Shown piece by piece: positions 26,476 to 35,425 of a stretch of DNA of 64,000 bases. Location of the stretch: positions 3,594,501-3,658,500 of the forward strand of contig NZ_CP096255.1 of NCBI RefSeq assembly GCF_011516635.5, given 5' to 3'. This DNA comes from Bradyrhizobium barranii subsp. apii. Lineage in GTDB: Bacteria > Pseudomonadota > Alphaproteobacteria > Rhizobiales > Xanthobacteraceae. The number at the start of each line of letters is the position of its first letter. Position 1 is the stretch's first letter. A program made the translations under genes and the position numbers. The notes beneath the pieces are model-generated. The model was not told the DNA's origin. It did no database searches and saw only the letters and a program-made list of their open reading frames with translations.

Positions 26476-27062
26476 GCAAGGCCAATCTCCTCGACCGCCG
26501 CCAGGTGGTGTCCACCCTGCTTGCGAACCGCAAGGACGTGGTTGCGATCGGCGGCCTCGGGGCCTCCACCAACGACATGTGTGCCGCCGGCGACCACGCG
26601 CGCAACTTCTACCTCTGGGGCGGCATGGGCGGCGCGGCGATGATCGGGCTTGGTCTGGCGCTGGCGCAACCAAAACTGCCGGTGCTGGTCATCACCGGCG
26701 ACGGCGAGATGCTGATGGGGATGGGGAGCCTTGCCACCATCGGCCTGCAGAAGCCGTCCAATCTCTCGATCGTGGTGCTCGACAACGAGGCCTATGGCGA
26801 GACCGGCGGTCAGACCAGCCACACCTCCGCAGCTGCCGACCTCGTCGGCGTCGCCAGGGCCTGCGGCATCGGGGACTCCCGCGCGATCTCGACCATGGCC
26901 GAGGTCGAGGCCTTCGCCAAAGCCGTCCACGACGTTTCGGCGGGGCCGCGATTTGCCAATGTGAAGATCGACAGCGCCAGCCTGGAACGGATTCTCCCGG
27001 TCCGGGACGGGACTTACATCGTCAACCGGATCCGTGGCGATCTCGGCTTCCAGCCGATCTAG
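26472..27062 (+). CDS. ThDP-dependent decarboxylase, beta (PP-domain) subunit; ComE-like
   Basis: A 196-residue protein with the ThDP diphosphate/Mg2+ motif GDGEMLMGMGSLATIG near residue 77, ending with the Asn of VVLDNEAYGETGGQ. LWGGMGGAAMIGLGLALAQP near residue 49 is typical of this half-domain. Start ATG 26472 overlaps the alpha-subunit stop. Together they form an alpha/beta enzyme that decarboxylates a 2-keto acid to an aldehyde. No coenzyme M or phosphonate genes are seen near, so the substrate is open. Confidence 0.86.
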   Translation: MSKANLLDRRQVVSTLLANRKDVVAIGGLGASTNDMCAAGDHARNFYLWGGMGGAAMIGLGLALAQPKLPVLVITGDGEMLMGMGSLATIGLQKPSNLSIVVLDNEAYGETGGQTSHTSAAADLVGVARACGIGDSRAISTMAEVEAFAKAVHDVSAGPRFANVKIDSASLERILPVRDGTYIVNRIRGDLGFQPI

Positions 27063-27182
27063 CCCCGCTTGCTCCGTCCTGAGCTACGTCCCGGGCCCTC
27101 CGGTCGGGGAAGTGTGGCCATTTTCCAACAAGTTTGTACCCACATAGGTTGCGCCGCAGCATTCTGCTTGACTTTTGCGTGG

Positions 27183-27198
27183 GTGAGTGCTTACTCAC
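27183..27198. promoter_or_regulatory. TetR-type operator overlapping the regulator promoter
   Basis: GTGAGTGCTTACTCAC has perfect 6-base arms (GTGAGT/ACTCAC) and ends 4 bases before the TetR ATG. TTGACT at 27168-27173 could be a -35 element, with the operator covering a weak -10 (TTACTC) 17 bases on. This spacing predicts a transcript with almost no leader and autorepression of the TetR-adaptor-pump operon. It is inferred from symmetry and position. Confidence 0.6.
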
Positions 27199-27202
27199 TA
27201 AC

Positions 27203-27904
27203 ATGAGCTCATTGCGAATGACGAGCGACCTGAGGCGTCAATTGATCCTCGGCGCCGCAAAGCGTTGCTTTGCCCGACACGGCTATACCGGCACCACGAC
27301 CAAGAGCGTGGCGGCCGCCGCTGCCATTTCCGAGGCGCTGCTGTTCAAGCATTTTCCGTCCAAGGCGGCGCTCTACGCCGAAATCCTCAGCGACGAATGC
27401 GAAGCCGATCCGGCACTGACGGACCTGCTCGAGCGGGAGCCCTCGACGGCCACGCTGGTCGAGTTGATCCGCGGCATGGTCCAGCATTTCCTCCACATCG
27501 CCGACGGGCCCGATCAGGAGGAGGCGCAGCGCCTGCGACTGATGGCCACCAGCCATCTGGATGACGGCGAATTCGCCCGTCTGCTATATGCCAAGATCGA
27601 GAAGCTGATCGGGGCGGTCTTCCTCGCCTCGCTCGAGCGTACGGTTGCCGCCGGGGACGCACGGCCATTCAGCGGCGATCCGCTCAACCTGTTCTGGTTC
27701 GCGCATCATTCGGTGATGATGGCTGCGCTGACCAGGCTGCCGGCCACGCCCTGCCTCGTCTACGGCAAGGCGAACGATCTGGAGCGGCAGCTCTGTGAGT
27801 TTCTCCTGAGGGGTATCGGACTTAACGACGCCGCAATTGCTTCGCATTTGGGCCGCGATCAGGCCGCGGATGCGGGCAAGACGGCGATTGCAGAAAGCGC
27901 ATGA
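27203..27904 (+). CDS. TetR-family repressor of an RND efflux operon
   Basis: A 233-residue regulator. The helix-turn-helix covers about residues 10-55, with FARHGYTGTTTKSVAAAAAI and SEALLFKHFPSKAALYAEIL. The C-terminal ligand domain is variable. ATG 27203 is chosen because it directly follows the operator-like palindrome; an upstream in-frame start at 27134 would lie within the promoter. The stop is followed after one base by the adaptor gene. By analogy with AcrR-type regulators it should repress the efflux genes until a toxic ligand binds. Confidence 0.9.
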   Translation: MSSLRMTSDLRRQLILGAAKRCFARHGYTGTTTKSVAAAAAISEALLFKHFPSKAALYAEILSDECEADPALTDLLEREPSTATLVELIRGMVQHFLHIADGPDQEEAQRLRLMATSHLDDGEFARLLYAKIEKLIGAVFLASLERTVAAGDARPFSGDPLNLFWFAHHSVMMAALTRLPATPCLVYGKANDLERQLCEFLLRGIGLNDAAIASHLGRDQAADAGKTAIAESA

Positions 27905-27905
27905 C

Positions 27906-29099
27906 ATGAACATCGTAACCGAACACAAGATTTCGGGCGAACCGATCGACACCAAGGCTCGCCGGCGTCCGGTTAGGCCGGTGCTGTGGTTCATCATCGT
28001 CGGCACGCTCCTGGGCGTGCTCGTTGGCGGCCTCGTCTGGTTCAATTACTTCCGCGGCCAGATGATCAAGCAGTTCTTCGCCAACAACAAGCCGCCGCCG
28101 ACCGCGGTCAGCGCGGCCGAGGCGAAGTCCGAGGTGGTGCCGAACCTGCTCACCGCAGTCGGCGGCCTTGCCGCCGTGCACCAGGTCGACGTCAGCGCCG
28201 ACGTCAACGGCCGCGTCACCGAGATCAAGTTCGAGCCGGGTACGCATGTCGATGCCGGCACGCCGCTGGTGCAGTTCTTCGACATGCCGGAGCAGGGCGA
28301 CCTCGCCAACTACAAGGCGCAGGCAACCGTCGCACAGCTCTCGCTCGACCGCGCCAAGCAGCTGGCATCGCGCCAGTTCGGCCCGCAGGCGACCGTCGAT
28401 AACGCGCAGGCCGCCTACGATCAGGCGCTGGCCGGCATCGCCAAGACCGAGGCGGTGATCTCGCAGAAGCTGGTGCGTGCGCCGTTCTCCGGCGATCTCG
28501 GCGTCCGCAAGGTCGAAGTCGGCCAGTACCTGACGGCCGGCACGGCGATCGTCTCGCTGACCGATCTGTCGGAGCTGTGGGCCAACTTCACGGTGACCGA
28601 AAAGGACTCGGGCAACCTCAAGGTCGGCCAGCCGGTCCGGCTCAAGGTCGACGCCTACCCCGGCCGCACCTTCGATGCCAAGATCACCACGATCGAGCCG
28701 CAGGTCGCGGCCGACACCCGCAACATCCGCGTGCAGGCAACGGTCGCCAATCCGGAGAAGATCCTGAAGCCGGGCATGTTCGTGACCACGACGGTGGTGC
28801 TGCCGGCGAAGCCGGCCGTGATCACCGTGCCGGAAACGGCGGTCGATTACACGCTGTACGGCGACTCCGTGTTCGTGATCACCGAGAAGAAGGAAGAGGA
28901 CGGCAAGACCAGCCTCTCCGCGGTGCGCACGTTCGTGCAGACCGGCAGCCGGGTCGACGGTCGCGTCGAAATCATCAAGGGCGTGAAGGTGGGCGACAAG
29001 GTCGTCGCTGTCGGCCAGCTCAAGCTGCAATCGGGCGCCCCAGTTGCGATCTCGACCGATCCGGCGCCGCAGATCCCGGCGCAGCCGCCGCGCTACTGA
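27906..29099 (+). CDS. RND efflux periplasmic adaptor (membrane fusion protein)
   Basis: A 397-residue HlyD/AcrA-type adaptor that links the inner-membrane pump to an outer-membrane channel. An N-terminal membrane anchor spans about residues 26-48. The lipoyl-like half-domain VSADVNGRVTEIKFEPGTHV is near residue 97, and the second half LVRAPFSGDLGVRKVEVGQY near residue 190. Between them is a short alpha-hairpin. The beta-barrel and membrane-proximal domains follow, ending in a Pro-rich tail. It is anchored by a helix, not a lipoprotein cysteine. It starts one base after the TetR stop. Confidence 0.92.
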   Translation: MNIVTEHKISGEPIDTKARRRPVRPVLWFIIVGTLLGVLVGGLVWFNYFRGQMIKQFFANNKPPPTAVSAAEAKSEVVPNLLTAVGGLAAVHQVDVSADVNGRVTEIKFEPGTHVDAGTPLVQFFDMPEQGDLANYKAQATVAQLSLDRAKQLASRQFGPQATVDNAQAAYDQALAGIAKTEAVISQKLVRAPFSGDLGVRKVEVGQYLTAGTAIVSLTDLSELWANFTVTEKDSGNLKVGQPVRLKVDAYPGRTFDAKITTIEPQVAADTRNIRVQATVANPEKILKPGMFVTTTVVLPAKPAVITVPETAVDYTLYGDSVFVITEKKEEDGKTSLSAVRTFVQTGSRVDGRVEIIKGVKVGDKVVAVGQLKLQSGAPVAISTDPAPQIPAQPPRY

Positions 29100-29139
29100 T
29101 CCAATACATCCAGGTGATCCGGCCTCGCCGGGTCACTTT

Positions 29140-29197
29140 TCTTGAGACAAAGAAATCGAGATCGCCGCTCTTGAGACAAAGAAATCGAGATCGCCGC
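29140..29197 (+). repeat. Perfect 29-base tandem duplication before the RND pump gene
   Basis: Two identical 29-base units (29140-29168 and 29169-29197) begin TCTTGAGACAAAG and end GAGATCGCCGC. The second copy ends one base before the pump ATG at 29199, so the unit that supplies the weak GAG ribosome site is duplicated. It looks like a recent slippage or recombination event. Confidence 0.9.
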
Positions 29198-29198
29198 G

Positions 29199-32100
29199 AT
29201 GCGCTTTACCGATATTTTCATCAAGCGACCGGTCCTGTCGGTCGTCGTCAGTCTGCTGATCCTGCTGATCGGCCTGCGCGCGGCGATGGTGCTGCCGATC
29301 CGGCAATATCCGAAGCTGTCGAACACGGTCATCAACATCACGACCGTCTATCCCGGCGCGTCCGCAGACCTGATCCAGGGCTTCATCACGACGCCGATCG
29401 AGCAGGCGGTCGCCTCGGCCGAAGGCGTCGACTACATGACCTCGTCCTCGGTGCTCGGCACCTCGACGATCCAGGTCTACATCAAGCTGAACTTCGATCC
29501 GAACCAGGCGCTCACCGAGGTGCTCGCCAAGACCAACTCGGTCAAGTACCTGATTCCAAAGGAATCCAACGACCCGATCGTCACCAAGACCACCGGCCAG
29601 ACCACGGCCGTGATGTATCTCGGCTTCTCCTCCGAAGAGCTGTCGGGCTCGGCGATATCAGACTATCTGACGCGTGTGGTGCAGCCGGTGCTGTCGACGG
29701 TCGACGGCGTGGCCTCGGCCGACATTCTGGGCGGCCAGACCTTTGCGATGCGGCTGTGGCTCGATCCCATGAAGATGGCCGGCCGCAACGTGTCGCCGGC
29801 CGATGTCGCCGCCGCGATCGCCGCCAACAACTTCCAGTCCGCAGCGGGGCAGACCAAGGGCTATCTGATCGTTTCCAACATCTCGACGAACACCAGCCTG
29901 ACTGACGTCAACCAGTTCAGGAAGATGATCGTCAAGGCCAAGGACGGCGGCTTTGTGCGGATGGAGGACATCGCCACAGTCGAACTCGCCGCCCAAAGCA
30001 CGGATGCCAGCGTCGCCTTCAATGGCGAGCATGCGATCTTCATTGGCGTGAACGCGACGCCGCAGGGCAACCCGCTGACGCTGGTCAAGGGCGTGCGCGC
30101 GCTGTTCCCCGAACTCGAGCGCAATCTTCCGCCGTCGATGAAGATGAAGGTCGCCTACGACTCGACCAAGTTCATCCAGTCTTCGATCGACGAGGTGGAG
30201 AAGACGCTGGGTGAAGCCGTGATCATCGTGATCGTGGTCATCTTCCTGTTCCTGGCCTCGCTCCGTTCGGTCATCATTCCCGTCGTCACCATTCCGCTGT
30301 CGATGATCGGCGTCTGCACCTTGATGCTGGCGTTGGGTTTCAGCTTCAACCTTCTGACCCTGCTCGCGATGGTGCTCGCGATCGGCCTCGTGGTCGACGA
30401 CGCCATTGTCGTGGTGGAGAACATCCATCGCCATCTGGAGGAGGGGAAGACGCCGGTTCAGTCGGCGCTGGAAGGCGCGCGCGAAATCGTTGGGCCGGTC
30501 ATCTCCATGACCATCACGCTCGCGGCGGTGTACGCGCCGATCGGCTTCCTCGGCGGCCTGACCGGTTCGCTGTTCCGCGAATTCGCCTTCACGCTCGCGG
30601 GCTCGGTGATCGTGTCAGGTGTGATCGCGCTGACGCTGTCGCCGATGATGTGCTCTATTCTGCTCAAGAATACCGAAGAGGGCCGCTTCGCCAAGCTGGT
30701 CAACAAGGTGTTCGGCGCTTTGACGCGCTGGTATGGGCGCAGGCTCGACCGCTCGCTCGATTACAAGGCGATCACCGGTCTGTTCGCGGTGACGATCCTC
30801 GGGCTGGTCGGCTTCCTCTACATGCACACCTCGAAGGAGCTGGCGCCTGAGGAGGACCAGGGCATCGTGTTCGCGGTGACCAAGGCGCCGAAATACGCCA
30901 ACATCGACTATGTCGATTTCTACGGCGAGAAGCTCGACGAGAAATTCCAGAAGTTCCCCGAAACCGATCTGCGCTTCGTGCTGAACGGCATCAACGGCCC
31001 GCAGGGCGGCATCGCCGGCATGCTGCTGAAGTCGTGGGACGAGCGCAAGCGCTCGTCGATCCAGTTGAAGCCGCTGGTGCAGGCCGAGCTTTCCAAGATC
31101 GAGGGCGTGCAGGCTTTCGCGTTCAACCTGCCGCCGTTGCCGGGTGGCCCCGGCGGTCTGCCGGTTCAGATGGTGATCAATTCCACCGCGGGCTTCCAGA
31201 CGGTCTATGAGCAGATGGAGAAGCTGAAGGACGCCGCGCGCAAGAGCGGCATGTTCATCGTCTCCGACAGCGACCTCGCCTACAACCAGCCGAACGTGGA
31301 GGTCACGATCGACCGCACCAAGGCGCAGGATCTCGGCGTTAACATGCAGAACCTCGGCTCTACGCTCGCGGTGCTGCTCGGTGGCAACTACATCAACCGC
31401 TTCAATCTGGAGGGCCGGTCCTACCAGGTGATCCCACAGGTGCCGCGCAGCAGCCGGCTCTCGCCGGAATCGCTCGGCGGCTATTATGTGACGACCAACA
31501 CGGGCCAGCAGCTCCCGCTGTCGACCGTGGTCTCGGTCAAGACCAAGACTGATCCGAATTCGCTGACGCACTACAATCAGCTCAATTCGGCGACGTTCTC
31601 GGCTGTGCCGATGCCCGGCGTGACGGTCGGATCGGCGGTCGACTTCCTCGAAGGCGAGGCCAAGAAGCTGCCGGCCGGCTTCAGCCACGATTATCTCGCG
31701 GACTCCAGGCAATACGTGCAGGAGGGCAACCAGCTTGCGATCACCTTCGGTTTTGCGTTGATCATCATCTTCCTGGTGCTGGCGGCGCAGTTCGAGAGCC
31801 TGCGTGACCCGTTCGTGATCATGATCTCGGTGCCGATGGCGATCGTGGGTGCGCTGATCCCGCTGTTCTTCGGCATGGCGACCATGAACATCTACACCCA
31901 GGTCGGTCTGCTGACCCTGGTCGGGCTGATCACCAAGCACGGCATCCTGATGGTGGAGTTCGCCAACGAGCTCCAGGTCAACGAGCGGCTCGACCGCCGC
32001 TCGGCCATCGAGATGTCGGCCCGCATTCGTCTGCGGCCGATCCTGATGACCACGGCCGCGATGGTGACCGGCCTGATCCCGCTCCTGACTGCGTCCGGCG

Positions 32101-32294
32101 CGGGCGCGGCCAGCCGCTTCTCGATCGGCCTCGTGGTGGTCGCCGGCATGTCGATCGGTACGCTGTTCACGCTGTTCGTGCTGCCCGCAGTCTACGTCGT
32201 GCTGGCAACCGACCACCGGGCGGCGGCCGATTCCGAGCGGAACAAGGAGGTCAACGATCTCGGCCTCAATTCCAAGGCGCTGCGACCGACCTGA
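29199..32294 (+). CDS. RND-family efflux pump inner-membrane transporter (HAE1 type)
   Basis: A proton-driven multidrug exporter of 1031 residues, the normal length. TM1 spans about residues 10-30. TM4 contains the proton-relay pair in AIGLVVDDAIVVVENIHRHL near residue 400, with both aspartates present. TM10 has the conserved lysine region in LLTLVGLITKHGILMVEFAN near residue 910. GFSHDYLADSRQY near residue 830 lies in the second periplasmic loop. A clear rho-independent terminator follows the gene. No outer-membrane channel gene is in the operon, so it must borrow one. Substrates are not predictable. Confidence 0.95.
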   Translation: MRFTDIFIKRPVLSVVVSLLILLIGLRAAMVLPIRQYPKLSNTVINITTVYPGASADLIQGFITTPIEQAVASAEGVDYMTSSSVLGTSTIQVYIKLNFDPNQALTEVLAKTNSVKYLIPKESNDPIVTKTTGQTTAVMYLGFSSEELSGSAISDYLTRVVQPVLSTVDGVASADILGGQTFAMRLWLDPMKMAGRNVSPADVAAAIAANNFQSAAGQTKGYLIVSNISTNTSLTDVNQFRKMIVKAKDGGFVRMEDIATVELAAQSTDASVAFNGEHAIFIGVNATPQGNPLTLVKGVRALFPELERNLPPSMKMKVAYDSTKFIQSSIDEVEKTLGEAVIIVIVVIFLFLASLRSVIIPVVTIPLSMIGVCTLMLALGFSFNLLTLLAMVLAIGLVVDDAIVVVENIHRHLEEGKTPVQSALEGAREIVGPVISMTITLAAVYAPIGFLGGLTGSLFREFAFTLAGSVIVSGVIALTLSPMMCSILLKNTEEGRFAKLVNKVFGALTRWYGRRLDRSLDYKAITGLFAVTILGLVGFLYMHTSKELAPEEDQGIVFAVTKAPKYANIDYVDFYGEKLDEKFQKFPETDLRFVLNGINGPQGGIAGMLLKSWDERKRSSIQLKPLVQAELSKIEGVQAFAFNLPPLPGGPGGLPVQMVINSTAGFQTVYEQMEKLKDAARKSGMFIVSDSDLAYNQPNVEVTIDRTKAQDLGVNMQNLGSTLAVLLGGNYINRFNLEGRSYQVIPQVPRSSRLSPESLGGYYVTTNTGQQLPLSTVVSVKTKTDPNSLTHYNQLNSATFSAVPMPGVTVGSAVDFLEGEAKKLPAGFSHDYLADSRQYVQEGNQLAITFGFALIIIFLVLAAQFESLRDPFVIMISVPMAIVGALIPLFFGMATMNIYTQVGLLTLVGLITKHGILMVEFANELQVNERLDRRSAIEMSARIRLRPILMTTAAMVTGLIPLLTASGAGAASRFSIGLVVVAGMSIGTLFTLFVLPAVYVVLATDHRAAADSERNKEVNDLGLNSKALRPT

Positions 32295-32314
32295 GCCGCA
32301 GGTCAGCGAACCAG

Positions 32315-32347
32315 AAGGGCGGCAGCGGCATCCGTTGCCGCCCTTTT
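32315..32347 (+). terminator. Rho-independent terminator of the RND operon
   Basis: AAGGGCGGCA pairs with TGCCGCCCTT around an 11-base loop and runs into TTTT. It begins about 20 bases after the pump stop codon and ends about 100 bases before the sensor-kinase gene. Confidence 0.85.
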
Positions 32348-32444
32348 CATTTGCCCCGCAGCCTGCGGACGCCGTCAGGCTAGGGGGGAGCCCTTTCCGC
32401 GTTGGCGAGAGACAAGTTCCGGCCTTCTTGCTAGATTCGCCGGG

Positions 32445-35039
32445 ATGAGCATCTCCCTCCACCCCGACACCCCGCAAGCCAGGACAGCGCCGAGCGCGGC
32501 CGCGGCTGGCGTCGTGCCCGGCGAGGCGGCGGGGCGCGGGATCAGGACCCGGCTTTTCACCAAATATGTCGCGCTGTTCGTGGCCGTCGTCGCCATTGCG
32601 CTGCTGGCCAACGGGCTGTTCGAAGTCTTCTTCTATTATCGCGAGCACAAGGCCGCGCTGATCCGGGTCCAGCATGAGCAGGCCGAGGCAGCGGCGGCCA
32701 AGATCGGCCAGTTCGTCAAGGAGATCGAGAGCCAGCTCGGCTGGACCACGCAGCTGCCCTGGTCGGCGGGCTCGATCGAGCAGCGCCGGTTCGACGCGCA
32801 ACGGCTGCTGCGCCAGGTGCCCGCGGTCACAGAGCTCGCCCAGGTGGATGCGACCGGCAAGGAGCGCTTGCGGGTCTCGCGGCTGGCCATGGACGCGATC
32901 GACAGCGGGATCGACCTGTCGGCCGACCCGAAGTTCACCGAGGCGGTCGCGCACAAGGTCTATTACGGCCCGGTCTATTTCCGCAGGGAGTCCGAGCCCT
33001 ACATGACGCTCGCGCTGGCCGGCGCGCGCAAGGATGCCGGCGTCAGCATCGCGGAGGTCAATCTCAAGCTGATCTGGGACGTCGTGTCCCAGATCAAGGT
33101 CGGCGAGCACGGGCACGCCTATGTGGTCGGCCCGGAGGGACGCCTGATCGCGCATCCCGACATCAGCCTGGTGCTGCGCAACACCGACATGTCGGGCCTC
33201 GCGCAGGTGCGCGCCGCGCAGGCTGGAGGCGGCACCCTGTCCGACGCGCTCCCCGAAGCGCGCAATATCCAGGGGCAGAAGGTGCTGACCACATCGGCCC
33301 CGATCGAGCCGCTGCATTGGACCATGCTCGTCGAGCTGCCGGTCGAGGAGGCCTATGCGGCGCTCTATGCCTCGCTGCAGCGGCTGGCGATCGTGTTGCT
33401 CGCAGCGTCGATCTTCGCGGTGCTCGCCGGGATTTTTCTCGCACGCCGCATGGTCGGACCGATCCAGGCCCTGCGCAGCGGCGCCGAGCGGATCGGCGGC
33501 GGCGATTTCTCGCAGCGCATCTCGATCAAGACCGGCGACGAACTCGAGGGACTCGCCGACCAGTTCAACGACATGGGCGCGCGCCTACAGGAATCCTACG
33601 CGGATCTGGAAAAAAGAGTCGAGCTGCGAACGGCTGAATTGTCCGAAACGCTCGAGCAACAGACGGCGACTTCTGAGGTGCTGGAGGTCATCAGTTCCTC
33701 TCCGGGCGAACTCGCTCCCGTGTTCTACAAAATGCTCGAAAATGCGACGCGGGTCTGTGGCGCAAGTTTCGGCGTCATGAATCTCTGGGACGGTGAAAGC
33801 TTCACGATTGCGGCGGATTACAATGTGCCGGCTGCGTTCGCTGCTTCGCGAAAAGATGTGGAAATCCGACCTCGTCCGAACAGCGCGCTCGCCGAGGTCG
33901 TCAGGACACGTGAGGTCGTCCACGTTCACGATGTGCGAAACACACCTGCCTATCTTGCTGGTGGGCCTGCCGTTCGCGCGATCTCAGACGTCGCCGGCGC
34001 CCGTACGATCGTCGTGCCGATGCTGAAGGAGAACGAGCTGATTGGCACGATCGCGGTCTATCGCAAGGAGGTCCGTCCGTTCGCCGACAAGCAGATCGCA
34101 CTGGTTGAGAATTTCACCAAACAGGCTGTGATTGCGATCGAGAACGCTCGACTACTCAAGCAGCTTCGTGAGCGTACCACGGAGCTGTCGCAGTCGCTCG
34201 ACAATCTGCGTACCGCGCAGGATCGCCTGATCCAGACCGAGAAGCTCGCCTCCCTCGGCCAGCTCACGGCGGGGATCGCCCACGAGATCAAGAACCCGCT
34301 CAATTTCGTCAACAATTTCTCCTCGGTCTCGACCGAGCTGATCGATGAACTCAACCAGGCCCTGCAATCGGCTTCGCTCGACGGCAAGACGAAGGAGGAG
34401 GTCGACGAGCTGACCGGCATGCTCAGGAGCAATCTGGAAAAGGTGGTGCAGCACGGCAAGCGCGCCGATTCCATCGTCAGGAACATGCTGCTGCATTCGC
34501 GCGCGGGTTCCGGCGAGCATCGTCCCAGCGATATCAATGCCATCGTCGAGGAAAGCCTCAATCTCGCCTATCACGGCGCGCGCGCGGAACGGCCCGCCTT
34601 CAACGTCACGCTCGAGCGCGAGTTCGATCCCGGGGCCGGGATGGTCGATGTCTATCCGCAGGAGATCGCGCGCGTCTTGCTCAATTTGATCTCGAACGGC
34701 TTCTATGCTGCGGCCAAGCGCAAGGAGAGCGCGACGGACGGCTTCGAGCCCACCTTGAACGCGGCCACCAAAAACCTCGGCGACAAGGTCGAGATCCGGA
34801 TCCGCGACAACGGCACAGGGATTCCGCCCGAGGTGAAGGCGAAACTGTTCAATCCGTTCTTCACCACCAAGCCGGCCGGCGAGGGCACCGGGCTTGGCCT
34901 GTCCATGAGTCATGACATCGTCGTGAAACAGCACGGCGGCACGATCGACGTGAACACCACACCCGGTGTATTCACCGAATTCATCATCACGCTGCCGCGC
35001 CAGATGGCGGCGGACGATACTCCCGGAGGCAAGAATTGA
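32445..35039 (+). CDS. Membrane sensor histidine kinase (dCACHE-HAMP-GAF-HisKA-HATPase)
   Basis: An 864-residue kinase that senses an external signal and phosphorylates response regulators. TM1 is near residues 41-64, followed by a long periplasmic dCACHE-like domain to about 305. TM2 is at 314-333 and HAMP follows. A coiled coil leads to a GAF domain (about 415-570). The phospho-acceptor His613 is in HEIKNPLNFVNNF, and the ATPase boxes include LLNLISNGFYAA, RDNGTGIPPE and GTGLGLSMSHDIV. DNA over the GAF part (about 33,600-34,150) is lower in GC than its flanks by hand count. Two receiver genes follow with overlapping stops and starts. Confidence 0.93.
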   Translation: MSISLHPDTPQARTAPSAAAAGVVPGEAAGRGIRTRLFTKYVALFVAVVAIALLANGLFEVFFYYREHKAALIRVQHEQAEAAAAKIGQFVKEIESQLGWTTQLPWSAGSIEQRRFDAQRLLRQVPAVTELAQVDATGKERLRVSRLAMDAIDSGIDLSADPKFTEAVAHKVYYGPVYFRRESEPYMTLALAGARKDAGVSIAEVNLKLIWDVVSQIKVGEHGHAYVVGPEGRLIAHPDISLVLRNTDMSGLAQVRAAQAGGGTLSDALPEARNIQGQKVLTTSAPIEPLHWTMLVELPVEEAYAALYASLQRLAIVLLAASIFAVLAGIFLARRMVGPIQALRSGAERIGGGDFSQRISIKTGDELEGLADQFNDMGARLQESYADLEKRVELRTAELSETLEQQTATSEVLEVISSSPGELAPVFYKMLENATRVCGASFGVMNLWDGESFTIAADYNVPAAFAASRKDVEIRPRPNSALAEVVRTREVVHVHDVRNTPAYLAGGPAVRAISDVAGARTIVVPMLKENELIGTIAVYRKEVRPFADKQIALVENFTKQAVIAIENARLLKQLRERTTELSQSLDNLRTAQDRLIQTEKLASLGQLTAGIAHEIKNPLNFVNNFSSVSTELIDELNQALQSASLDGKTKEEVDELTGMLRSNLEKVVQHGKRADSIVRNMLLHSRAGSGEHRPSDINAIVEESLNLAYHGARAERPAFNVTLEREFDPGAGMVDVYPQEIARVLLNLISNGFYAAAKRKESATDGFEPTLNAATKNLGDKVEIRIRDNGTGIPPEVKAKLFNPFFTTKPAGEGTGLGLSMSHDIVVKQHGGTIDVNTTPGVFTEFIITLPRQMAADDTPGGKN

Positions 35040-35425
35040 ACGTTTACATCCTGGTCGTCGATGACGAGCCCGACGTCGAGGCGCTGTTCCGGCAGCAGTT
35101 CCGGCGTGACCTGCGCGCCGGACGCTTCCAGATGGAATTCGCGCCGTCCGCGTCCGATGCGCTCAGGCTCGCCTCCGAGGTGCGCGACCCCTCGTTGATC
35201 CTGATCCTGTCCGACATCAACGTGCCCGGCATGAGCGGGCTCGACATGCTGCCCAAGGTGCGCGCCGAGCATCCGGACGTTCCCGTCATCATGATCACGG
35301 CCTATGGTGACGCCGAGACGCGCCGGAAGGCGATCGAGCGTGGCGCCATCGGGCTCCTCACCAAGCCGATCGATTTTGCGCTGCTGCGGCAGGAGATCGA
35401 CACGAGGCTCGAGCAAGCCGCATGA
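35036..35425 (+). CDS. Stand-alone response regulator (receiver domain)
   Basis: A 129-residue single-domain receiver. Acidic pocket D9/D10, phospho-acceptor Asp60 in LSDINVPGMSG, Thr in ITAYGD and Lys in LTKPIDF complete the active site. It starts at TTG 35036, overlapping the kinase stop (TTGA). With no output domain it probably acts as a phosphate shuttle or binds a partner protein. It is coupled to the next gene, a receiver-cyclase fusion. Confidence 0.92.
   Translation: MNVYILVVDDEPDVEALFRQQFRRDLRAGRFQMEFAPSASDALRLASEVRDPSLILILSDINVPGMSGLDMLPKVRAEHPDVPVIMITAYGDAETRRKAIERGAIGLLTKPIDFALLRQEIDTRLEQAA

Noticed and set aside
30615..33317. A 900-codon open frame on the minus strand opposite the RND pump and kinase
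   Set aside because: It is antisense to two clear genes, has a His/Arg/Asp-rich shadow composition and shows no family motifs.
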